Positions 26,034 to 32,322 of a stretch of 32,322 bases of DNA are shown in pieces. The notes below the pieces were generated by a model, which saw only the letters and a program-made list of their open reading frames with translations, had not been told where the DNA came from and did no database searches. The DNA lies in NCBI GenBank assembly GCA_964475955.1, contig CAYYZY010000078.1:1-32322 (forward strand). The letters run 5' to 3'. Position numbers and translations under genes: made by a program. How positions within the stretch are numbered: position 1 is the first letter of the stretch; every line of letters begins with the position of its first letter. Origin of the DNA: DATKZH01 sp964475955 (GTDB lineage Bacteria; Planctomycetota; Planctomycetia; Pirellulales; Thermoguttaceae).

Positions 26034-26374
26034 CGCGGAGCAGCGCTCGTTGTCGACGGTGGCAAGTGGTTTCAAAGACGGACGTTCCCAAGCTGGAGAT
26101 TGGGAACGAGTGGCATTGATCCTGGTTCCCAAGCCCCCGCTTCGGAACCCACCTCCGCGAAGCTCCGCTTCGCATGACGGGCCGGATCTTAGGCCCGGGC
26201 GCCCTGGCAGGATGTGCGAGCCGACGGCGTCTTTTCAGACGGGATCACAGGATCGACAGGATTGAGAAGAAGAGGAAGCTCGAGAACGGGAGAAGAGAGG
26301 ACATCGCGGCGGCTTCTGGAGCGCGGCAACTTGTTGCCGCGCTCGAATGGCCGAAGATCGTGGCCGGAGGGTCT
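26034..26374. other. Intergenic region after tctA
   Basis: No gene seen. It holds the GTTCCCAA hairpin (26083-26108) and a short near-repeat, acaggatcg/acaggattg (26247-26264), followed by a purine-rich stretch. It lies between the ends of two convergent genes. Confidence 0.5.
26083..26108. repeat. Hairpin repeat CGTTCCCAA-N8-TTGGGAACG
   Basis: Perfect 9-bp arms (26083-26091, 26100-26108) with an 8-nt loop, 50 nt after the tctA stop. A second GTTCCCAAG half lies about 35 nt downstream. It resembles intergenic hairpins common in planctomycetes and cyanobacteria, and could protect or end the transporter mRNA; no T-tract follows. Confidence 0.55.
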
Positions 26375-26641
26375 TCAGGCATGGCCGCCTCCGCGCCGGT
26401 GGAGTTCCTCGATCATGTGGAGCATGGTCCGGTCGTGCTCTTCCATCTGTTCGGCGTACCAGCGGCGGTAGGCCGCCTGAAGATCGCCGTCGGGGCCGAT
26501 CTCGCAACGCAGCTCGGCCAGGAGGAACTGCTCGCAGGCGTCCATGAGGTCGACCCACATGGCAACGCACTCCGCCGGTGTGGCGTGCTTGGGAACCGGC
26601 GGGGCGAGCTCGGGCGTAGGGATCAACGGGCCGCTCATCAT
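26375..26641 (-). CDS. Small soluble protein, function unknown
   Basis: 88 residues from tandem ATGs at 26641/26638, without a clear Shine-Dalgarno. A Pro-rich start (residues 4-17) is followed by two amphipathic helical stretches (ATPAECVAMWVDLMDACEQF and LQAAYRRWYAEQMEEHDRTM) and a Gly/His end. Composition looks like a real alpha-helical protein and not a shadow frame. No named domain is recognised. It lies 103 nt downstream of the methyltransferase on the same strand. Confidence 0.5.
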   Translation of the reverse strand: MMSGPLIPTPELAPPVPKHATPAECVAMWVDLMDACEQFLLAELRCEIGPDGDLQAAYRRWYAEQMEEHDRTMLHMIEELHRRGGGHA

Positions 26642-26744
26642 CGGTCGTCAGGAAAAACGGCACTCCAGTCCAAGTATACCCGGCCTCCGCCGCCTGCCAT
26701 GACGGCGGTAGGGTCGAGACCCGCGCGTGTTTCTTCCAAGCGGA

Positions 26745-27419
26745 TCATTCCTCCTTGCGCGTGCCGATCATCATCAGGTTGGTCGGCGCCAGTACGTAGC
26801 GGTAGCCGGCCAGCCAGCGGAACGGGCCGAGAGAGGCGAGCAGCCGGAGCGCCCTGGCCGAGATGCCGCGCACGAAGCGGCCTTCGCGCCAGTGCGGCCG
26901 GGTGCTGAAGGGAATCTTGCCCAGTTGCTCGTCGATCGGCCGGAACTCGCCCTCCCGCGCGGTGGCCGCCGCGGCCCGGGCCGGATCGAACGCGAGCCCC
27001 GGGAACAGCCGCCGCACGCCCTCGTGCGTGAACCGCCAGTAGTCGGACGGATACCCGTGAAAACGCCATGCAAACGGCACCGACACGACCACGCTCCCGC
27101 CCGGCGCCAACAGCCGCGTGAGGTTGTCGGCCATCGCGAACGGCTGCTCGCAGTGCTCCAGCACGCTGAGGCAGAAGACGGTGCCGAACCGGGCGCCGCC
27201 GAGTGCCGCGTCGATCTCGGCAAAGGGCGCGGCCAAGTCGGCGACCACGTCGACGCGCGGCCCCGGCTGCAAGTCGGCCCGCACGTACTCCCCCTCGTGA
27301 CCCAGCACCGCCTCCAAGTCCTGCGTGCTTCCGTAATCCCTCGCTCCGACCTCCAGGTACGGCCCGTGCAGGTGCTCGGCGTGCTTGCGCACGAACAACA
27401 GTTGGTTGCGGTCGCCCAT
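26745..27419 (-). CDS. Class I SAM-dependent methyltransferase
   Basis: 224 residues from the ATG at 27419; the frame stays open far upstream but that part lacks a good start and looks noncoding. Motif I is GPYLEVGARDYGS, motif II acidic region ADLQPGPRVDVVADL, then FGTVFCLSVLEHCEQP (the DxxVLEH-type motif of methyltransferase 11/23 folds) and LLAPGGSVVVSVPF. A later HGYPSDYWRFTHEGVRRLF block is typical of methyltransferases in sugar and cell-envelope biosynthesis. Acceptor unknown. It is divergent from the third sulfatase. Confidence 0.82.
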   Translation of the reverse strand: MGDRNQLLFVRKHAEHLHGPYLEVGARDYGSTQDLEAVLGHEGEYVRADLQPGPRVDVVADLAAPFAEIDAALGGARFGTVFCLSVLEHCEQPFAMADNLTRLLAPGGSVVVSVPFAWRFHGYPSDYWRFTHEGVRRLFPGLAFDPARAAAATAREGEFRPIDEQLGKIPFSTRPHWREGRFVRGISARALRLLASLGPFRWLAGYRYVLAPTNLMMIGTRKEE

Positions 27420-27744
27420 CGAGATCGCATCCTGGATTCTGCCCGAGGAACCGCCCCCGAGTTCGCCCTCCGGCACGCGGCATCGTACGCGACCGGGCGA
27501 GACGAGCCAAGCCCTCAGCCAGGCGGCGACCAGTTTGCCCTGCGGGAGGGCCTCGGTGTAGAATGGCGTTCCGCAAACGAGAAGACGCCCACGAGGCGGC
27601 GTCCCCGGCTCGTTCCGGCGACGTCGGCTTGCCGTGCCATCGGTCCGTTTTGCGGCCACGACACGTTCATCCCTCCGGGGATGGTGAGCGTGGGCGCCCG
27701 CGTTTCTATGCTCTTGATTATTGGGGAAACTGGGGGAATGCAAG
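27420..27744. other. Divergent promoter region between methyltransferase and sulfatase
   Basis: No gene supported. A weak promoter-like pair on the plus strand, TTGCCC (27535-27540), 18 nt, TAGAAT (27559-27564), lies 180 nt before the sulfatase start; a long leader would follow. The open minus frame here looks like an overrun of the methyltransferase frame. Confidence 0.35.
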
Positions 27745-29373
27745 ATGATGAGCCGGAGACTTCCTGAGAGAAAGCGGCCCGTCGCCGCCGCGCTCGTTGC
27801 CGCATGCCTGGTCGCGGCGCTGGGGGGCGCATCGGCCTTGCCGTGCCGCGCGGCCGAAAGGCCGAACGTCGTCTTCATCCTCTGCGACGATCTGGGGTAC
27901 GGCGACGTGGCGTGCAACAACCCGGAGGGCAAGATCGCCACGCCGCACCTCGACCGGCTCGCTTCGCAGGGGATGCGGTTCACCGATGCGCACACCACCT
28001 CGTCCGTTTGCACCCCCACCCGATACAGCACGCTCACCGGCCGCTACAACTGGCGGTCGCGATTGCAGCGCGGCGTGCTCGGCGGCCTGTCGCCCCCGTT
28101 GATCGAGCCCGGGCGCATGACGGTGGCCGAATTGCTCCGCCGAAACGGCTATCACACGGCGTGCATCGGCAAGTGGCACCTGGGGATGAACTGGACGCGG
28201 AAAGCCGGCGCATCGCGGTTCGAGGACCGCATCGAGAAAGGCCCCGAGGGGTGGAACGTCGACTACACGCGGCCGATCGCCGACGGGCCCAACGCGGTCG
28301 GCTTCGACTATTACTTCGGCATCGCCGCCTCGCTCGACATGGTCCCCTACACGTTCATCGAGAACGACCGCGTCACGGCCCAGCCCACGGTCGACAAGGC
28401 GTTTCCCATGATGCCGGGCAAGGAGCACACGACGCGCCGCGGCCCCGGCGCGGCCGAGTTCGAGGCGGTCGACGTCCTGCCCACGCTCACGCGCAAGGCG
28501 GTCGACTACATCGCCGCGCGGACCGCCCCGGCGGCCGGCGGCCGGCCGTTCTTCCTTTACTTGCCCTACGCCTCGCCCCACACGCCGATCGCGCCCTCGC
28601 CCGAGTGGCGGGGGCGAAGCGGCCTGAACCCCTACGCCGACTTCGTGATGCAAAACGACGCCTGCGTGGGCGACGTGCTCGCCGCACTCGAAGAGCACGG
28701 CGTCGCCGACGACACCCTGGTGATCTTCACCAGCGACAACGGCTGCTCGCCGCAGGCCGATTTCGGCGCCCTGGAGGCGAAAGGGCACGACCCGAGCTAC
28801 GTCTTCCGCGGCCACAAAGCCGACATCTTCGACGGCGGCCACCGCGTGCCGTTCATCGTCCGTTGGCCCGGCAAGGTGCCGGCCGGTACGACCAGCGGGC
28901 AGCTCGTGTCGCTGGTGGACTTGACGGCCACCTGCGCCGACCTCCTCGACGTGCCGCTTCCCGACGATGCGGCCGAAGATAGCGTCAGCCTGCTGCCCGT
29001 GCTGCTCGGCAAGGCCGAGAGGCCGGTCCGCGAGGCCCTGGTGCACCACTCGATCAGCGGCAAGTTCTCGATCCGCCAGGGCCGTTGGAAGTTGGAGCTT
29101 TGCCCCGGAAGCGGTGGATGGAGCCAGCCGCGCGACCCCCAGGCGGCCCGGCAGGGCTTGCCGCCGATCCAGCTCTACGACATGGAGGCCGACGTCGGCG
29201 AGACGCGGAACCTCCAGGCCGAGCACCCCGAGGTGGTCGAACGGCTCACGGCGCTTCTCAGGCAATATGTCGCCCGGGGACGAAGCACGCCGGGCGAACC
29301 GCAGAAGAACGACGCCGAGGTGGACGTCTGGAAGCGCGAGGCCAGGCCGAAAGCGAAACCCAAGACACGCTGA
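27745..29373 (+). CDS. Secreted sulfatase (CTPTR site)
   Basis: 542 residues from the ATG at 27745 (a second ATG follows at once) with GGGGGA 8 nt before. Signal peptide with basic start and core about 12-30; a cysteine at 21 or 34 leaves lipoprotein status open. Arylsulfatase A-like: RPNVVFILCDDLGYGD (D48, D49), formylglycine site C89-T-P-T-R93 followed by YSTLTGRYNWR, IGKWHLG with its substrate/sulfate-binding Lys and His, FTSDNGC metal ligands, and LYDMEADVGETRNL at the end. CTPTRY is a common planctomycete variant. Likely acts outside the cytoplasm on sulfated sugars. It is separated from the other sulfatases by the transporter and methyltransferase genes. Confidence 0.92.
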   Translation: MMSRRLPERKRPVAAALVAACLVAALGGASALPCRAAERPNVVFILCDDLGYGDVACNNPEGKIATPHLDRLASQGMRFTDAHTTSSVCTPTRYSTLTGRYNWRSRLQRGVLGGLSPPLIEPGRMTVAELLRRNGYHTACIGKWHLGMNWTRKAGASRFEDRIEKGPEGWNVDYTRPIADGPNAVGFDYYFGIAASLDMVPYTFIENDRVTAQPTVDKAFPMMPGKEHTTRRGPGAAEFEAVDVLPTLTRKAVDYIAARTAPAAGGRPFFLYLPYASPHTPIAPSPEWRGRSGLNPYADFVMQNDACVGDVLAALEEHGVADDTLVIFTSDNGCSPQADFGALEAKGHDPSYVFRGHKADIFDGGHRVPFIVRWPGKVPAGTTSGQLVSLVDLTATCADLLDVPLPDDAAEDSVSLLPVLLGKAERPVREALVHHSISGKFSIRQGRWKLELCPGSGGWSQPRDPQAARQGLPPIQLYDMEADVGETRNLQAEHPEVVERLTALLRQYVARGRSTPGEPQKNDAEVDVWKREARPKAKPKTR

Positions 29374-29404
29374 CTCGCTCGGAGGAAGCCGTGAAACGCT
29401 CGAT

Positions 29405-29600
29405 CCCATTGGTGGGGGTGCGTTCCGCCATCAGGTCGTGCCGCAATTCTCTGTAGAGCCGCAAGCGCGGTTTGTGGATCGCCCCAACTACCGAAGTAGT
29501 TACGTCCTGCTTTCGATCTTCTTGGCCCACTTCTTCCCCGAGTCATGGGGGGGTAGAGCGGGAAACCCGGATGAGATTTGCCCGGCTTGTCAGGTCTTGG
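29405..29600 (-). pseudogene. Decayed N-terminal fragment of a tyrosine integrase (fragment A)
   Basis: Spread over two reading frames of the minus strand is the N-terminal arm of planctomycete-type integrases: DKPGKSHPGFPLYP, then HDSGKKWAKKIESR, then RNYFGSWGDPQTALA, then LYRELRHDLMAERTP. The usual pattern in the family is KPxPDFPLxPH..G.WAKKIRGK.HYFGPW.DP.AAL..Y...+.DL.AGRTP. At least three indels separate the pieces, one in a run of seven C (minus strand). Only about 65 codons survive, and the 3' part is lost into the sulfatase end. Recognition is from recalled family consensus. Confidence 0.65.
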
Positions 29601-29639
29601 CTCAATCGGTATGCTTTGAGCAAAGGCCACGTTGAGGTG

Positions 29640-29755
29640 TCGGATATCCCTGCAAGGCCGCTTGCGGATCGTTGTCGGGGCCGAAGTGGGGCATCTCACG
29701 TGGTTTTCTTTGCTCGTTGCCCATCCGTGTGGACGAAAAAGGGAAGACGGGCCAT
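29640..29755 (-). pseudogene. Second decayed integrase N-terminal fragment (fragment B)
   Basis: Minus-strand pieces MARLPFFVHTDGQRAKKT and, one frame over, REMPHFGPDNDPQAALQGY again follow the F..H..GQ.AKK...HFG..DP.AAL..Y order of planctomycete integrase N-termini. One frameshift separates them. Fragment A lies just beyond it in the same orientation. Weaker than fragment A, because it is shorter. Confidence 0.45.
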
Positions 29756-29911
29756 GGTTTGCCCGGCTTCCGGGCGGCGTGCCTTCCCCGCCTCGGTTGT
29801 TGAGGGTACTATTACTGGTCCGCGGCATCGCCCGTCGGTCGGGCCGGATGTCAAGGCAGGCGAACTGGAGCACAACGCAAAGAGCCTGGTAGGCAAGAAG
29901 TTAGAGAGCTC

Positions 29912-29985
<74 letters not shown>

Positions 29986-29993
29986 CTCCGAAG

Positions 29994-30030
29994 AGCCGCT
30001 GTCAGTGATGGACAGCGGCTTCTTTCTTTT
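29994..30030 (+). terminator. Intrinsic terminator of tRNA-Asp
   Basis: Perfect 10-bp stem, AGCCGCTGTC (29994-30003) and GACAGCGGCT (30011-30020), 7-nt loop, then TCTTTCTTTT. It starts 8 nt after the tRNA and ends 15 nt before the stop of the convergent integrase. Confidence 0.9.
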
Positions 30031-30042
30031 GACGTGGCAAGC
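30030..30042. repeat. Direct repeat TGACGTGGCAAGC, left copy
   Basis: A 13-nt sequence at the base of the tRNA terminator that recurs exactly at 32303-32315. The two copies bracket the integrase, the small membrane peptide and the CRISPR array. Confidence 0.35.
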
Positions 30043-30044
30043 AC

Positions 30045-31700
30045 TTACGGCGAAGGCCCCGGCCTCGTTGGTCTCGTCCCCAAAGGTGGTAGATCTGTCC
30101 AGAATTGCCCCCAATGCACACGGTTTGCCGGTAGCTGGTGCAAACTTTGGTGCAAACTGGCGAGCGGTGCAATCGTCGGTTCCGGTTGCACTTGCGGCGA
30201 CGGCTTCCCGTTGCAGACCCGTCCCCAGGGGAGCGCCGGCAGGGCTTCGACGGCCCCGGCCACGTCCAGAAGCTTCAGGTCGGTGTAGACGTTCATCGTC
30301 AGGTCGATCTTGGAATGCCGCATCGCGGCTTGTGCGGTGCGGGGCGTCACACCGCCCTTGCTCAGCAGGGTTCCGAAGGTGTGCCGCATGGCGTGAACGT
30401 CCACCGTCCGGCCCCGCGCGTCCGTCTTGGGGATGCCGGCGACCCGTAGGTCGCGGTCGAGCGTCTTGACGAGCTGGCGCGGCACGGCGAAGACTAGGGT
30501 ATCGCCCGGCAGCGACCAACCTTCAGTCGGTGCCCGCCCGTCGGTCGACAGCCGCAGGACGCGCCCCGTCGGCCCCCTCGCCCGAGTGGCAAGCCATTGG
30601 CGAAGATCGTCGGCAAGGTCTGCCCGAAGGGGGATCGTCGAGCCTTCCCGGTTCTTCTCGTCGGCCGCGTCGAGCACCAGGTAAGGCGGGTCGGCGTCGA
30701 GCACCAATTGTCCCACGGTGAGCGATGCCAGTTCGCCCTTGCGAAGCCCCGTAAGAACCAAATTCTTGTAGATCAATGCCCGCTCCCGTCCCAAGGATTC
30801 CATCGCGGCGACCAGTTCCGGGTCCTTGGCGAGCCGTTGCCGAGCCCGGGCCGTTGCGCCGTCGAGGTCTTCGAGGGTGAGCGGCAGCTTGTTCCAGGTG
30901 TCCCGCTTTCGTTTTGACCGGCTGCCCTCTGGGTGCTTCGGCTTGCGGACGGTCAGCCGGCCATGCTCGGCGAGCGGCCGGCGGGCGGCCACGTCGAGCA
31001 AGCGGCGCAGCTCATCCTCGGTGAGGGCCCGGCGTTGCCGGCGGCGGTCGGCCGTTTCGTCGGCCTTGGCGATGCGAGCCAGCGGGTTCACGGCGAGCCG
31101 GCCCGTTTCGACGCACCAGTTGCACAGCCCCCGCACCGCTTGGAGGTAGGAATTCCTGGTCCGGGCGGCCATGCCTTCGGCGGCACGTTGAACCAGTCAG
31201 CTTTCGACGGCTTCACGGCGAACGTCGGCCAGCCGGGCGAACCCGCAGCCCCCGATGACCTTCCGCGCCAGTCGGCGAGTGTCGGCAAGGTGTACGTCGG
31301 AATCGCCCTTCGCCTTCAGGTGCACCAGGTAGGCGTCAAGGTGGTCGGCCAGCGGCGTTGCCTGGTGGTCAATTACCGCGTCCTCGGCGGCGGTCAGCAC
31401 TTCACCTTTGACCAGTTCGGCCCGGCGCTCCAGCTTGGCGAGCACCGAACGGGCGGCGGACTCATCCCGGCAGCCGGTCGCCACTTCCTGCACGATCCCC
31501 GAGCCGTCTCGATACTTCGCGGTGTAGGTCCGGGCGACGATCACAAGCCGGTCGGTACCGTCCTTCCCGATGGTCAGCGGTGCCGTTCGAGTCTTGCTCC
31601 GGGCGTCCCACCACTCAGCCAGCCGTTGCCCCTTGCGCACGACGATCTTCGCCCCGACCGGCAGCGGCTTGGTTGCGGTCTTCTTGTATACGGTGCCCAT
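30045..31700 (-). pseudogene. Tyrosine integrase interrupted by an in-frame TGA
   Basis: One continuous reading frame of 551 codons from ATG 31700 to TAA 30045 is broken only by TGA at codon 168 (31199-31197). Before it is the N-terminal part (residues 1-167, with SAM-like core-binding region starting about 115, ending in VRREAVES); directly after it LVQRAAEGMAARTRNSYLQA continues the same domain. In relatives this position (AVExWL) is Trp, so TGG to TGA is the simplest explanation. The catalytic half is complete: R320 (TGLRKGE), H436 and R439 (HAMR), H462 (MRHSK), Y472 (NVYTDL). Two ORFs (31700-31197 and 31172-30045) could be read separately. It abuts tRNA-Asp, the usual target of such elements. 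A read error must be excluded. Confidence 0.85.
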
Positions 31701-31706
31701 GACAAT

Positions 31707-31826
31707 TCAACCCCGGAAGAAGTAAACCATTGCGACAACGAAAAGAACGGCCGAGAAGACAAAGAAGAGCATATTCAACCAGGTAATGCCGTCGGGAATA
31801 TTGCCCGGAATTGGTGTCGGTGGCAA
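31707..31826 (-). CDS. 39-residue single-pass membrane peptide upstream of the integrase
   Basis: A short frame from TTG at 31826 to TGA at 31707, ending 6 nt before the integrase ATG. It reads PPTPIPGNIPDGITWLNMLF and then FVFSAVLFVVAMVYFFRG: a Pro-rich start, one clear transmembrane helix (about residues 16-36) and a positive end. AAGAAGG precedes the TTG closely; the frame is open further upstream into the last CRISPR repeat, so the true start may differ or have been cut off. Position suggests co-transcription with the integrase. Role unknown. Confidence 0.5.
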   Translation of the reverse strand: MPPTPIPGNIPDGITWLNMLFFVFSAVLFVVAMVYFFRG

Positions 31827-31860
31827 CGCCTTCTTGAACTGTCTAAAACGAATTGAACGC

Positions 31861-32269
31861 GTTTCAATCCACGCCCGCGCGGGGCGGGCGACGTGGTGGC
31901 CACATGCGGGGTGCTCTACGCCGGCGTAGTTTCAATCCACGCCCGCGCGGGGCGGGCGACGATTTTGGTCCGGGCCATGCTCGCCGGCGAGCCCGTTTCA
32001 ATCCACGCCCGCGCGGGGCGGGCGACCCTCGATCTCCGAGCCGTCGGCCTTGCGGAGCTTGTTTCAATCCACGCCCGCGCGGGGCGGGCGACACGAGCAT
32101 CGTGGCTGAGGCGTGGGAGGAGAGCGATGTTTCAATCCACGCCCGCGCGGGGCGGGCGACGCTGGCCCGGCGCCCGAGCTGCCGCCGGTCGACGTTTCAA
32201 TCCACGCCCGCGCGGGGCGGGCGACCTTCTCGAAAACCTGGCCGGACAAACCGCCCTCCGTTTCAATCC
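31861..32269 (-). CRISPR. CRISPR array, type I-C-like repeats, right end truncated
   Basis: Six identical 32-bp repeats at 31861, 31929, 31995, 32061, 32129 and 32194, each starting GTTTCAATCCACGCCC and ending GGGCGGGCGAC on the plus strand, with a GCCCGC/GCGGGC stem. Spacers are 36, 34, 34, 36, 33 and 34 nt, all different and GC-rich like coding DNA. On the minus strand the repeat ends ATTGAAAC, the usual handle orientation of type I-C, so transcription is predicted right to left with the leader on the right. A seventh repeat at 32260 keeps only its first 10 nt (GTTTCAATCC) and then diverges. No cas genes are in the window; protein-like frames across the array are artefacts. Confidence 0.95.
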
Positions 32270-32322
32270 CAGGGCGATTGCGCGATTTTGGGCAATCTGG
32301 TATGACGTGGCAAGCGCGATTT
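32270..32322. other. Sequence beyond the broken CRISPR end
   Basis: 53 nt, AT-richer than the array, with an inverted pair GATTGC (32276-32281) and GCAATC (32292-32297), and the second copy of GCGCGATTT at the window edge. It may be leader remnant or the start of unrelated DNA; the window ends here. Confidence 0.35.
32303..32315. repeat. Direct repeat TGACGTGGCAAGC, right copy
   Basis: Exact second copy of the 13-mer at 30030-30042. A chance match of this length somewhere in 32 kb is quite possible; its position just past the broken array is what makes it worth listing. Confidence 0.35.

Noticed and set aside
26246..26264. acaggatcg/acaggattg near-repeat
   Set aside because: Only two short units; not distinguishable from chance.
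26174..26908. Plus-strand frame opposite the 88-residue protein
   Set aside because: Composition is less protein-like than the minus-strand frame and it runs through the antisense of the methyltransferase end.
27420..28037. N-terminal extension of the methyltransferase to 28037
   Set aside because: The added 206 codons overlap the third sulfatase in antisense, contain Arg/Pro/His-rich text and precede an ordinary methyltransferase start.
30137..30165. Tandem TGGTGCAAACT copies near the integrase 3' end
   Set aside because: They encode the SLHQSLHQ stretch of the integrase C-terminus and need no separate explanation.
31197..31199. Selenocysteine recoding of the integrase TGA
   Set aside because: Relatives are expected to have Trp here, no SECIS-like hairpin was seen after the codon, and integrases do not use selenocysteine.
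30100..32297. Inverted similarity of CCAGA(A)TTGCCC near 30099 and the sequence near 32289-32300
   Set aside because: Short and imperfect; insufficient to propose inverted att sites.
31853..32305. Protein-like frame with repeated FNPRPRGAGD
   Set aside because: It is the translation of the CRISPR repeats; periodicity follows the 32-bp repeat plus spacer.

Overview
The window looks like a high-GC planctomycete chromosome (Pirellulales-like). The signs are several secreted formylglycine-type sulfatases, two-lobed PQQ-propeller and LamG/NPCBM/DUF4091 secreted proteins, glycoside hydrolases with huge accessory regions, and planctomycete-style tyrosine recombinases. Genes are well separated, most carry a Shine-Dalgarno sequence, and intergenic regions hold hairpin repeats. 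The assignment rests on gene content recalled from known families, not on a database search.

Layout. 1-3200: a MetE/UROD-like zinc methyltransferase, a small four-helix membrane protein and a solitary HsdR_N-RAMA restriction-type protein. 3394-21298: a long run of minus-strand secreted proteins: a giant GH2-like protein, an uncharacterised exported protein, a sulfatase, a clan GH-D (alpha-galactosidase-like) hydrolase, a duplicated PQQ propeller protein, a second sulfatase and a LamG-NPCBM-DUF4091 protein. 21644-26033: plus-strand genes for a galactonate-dehydratase-family enzyme with a twin-arginine-like leader, a lipoprotein that fuses TctC to TctB, and TctA. 26375-29373: a small unknown protein, a class I methyltransferase and a third sulfatase.

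29400-32322 is a mobile-DNA hot spot: two decayed integrase N-terminal fragments, an intact tRNA-Asp with its terminator, a tyrosine integrase broken by a single in-frame TGA, a 39-residue membrane peptide missed by length cut-offs, and a CRISPR array of six identical 32-bp type I-C-like repeats whose right end is cut inside a seventh repeat. No cas gene is in the window.

How the genes may work together (inference): the GH2, GH-D and sulfatase genes suggest attack on a sulfated, probably galactose-containing polysaccharide outside the cytoplasm. The dehydratase acts on an aldonic acid such as galactonate, and the adjacent TctCB-TctA tripartite transporter could import the sugar acid or its dehydrated product. 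The window would then hold much of a desulfation, hydrolysis and sugar-acid uptake route. No regulator was recognised.
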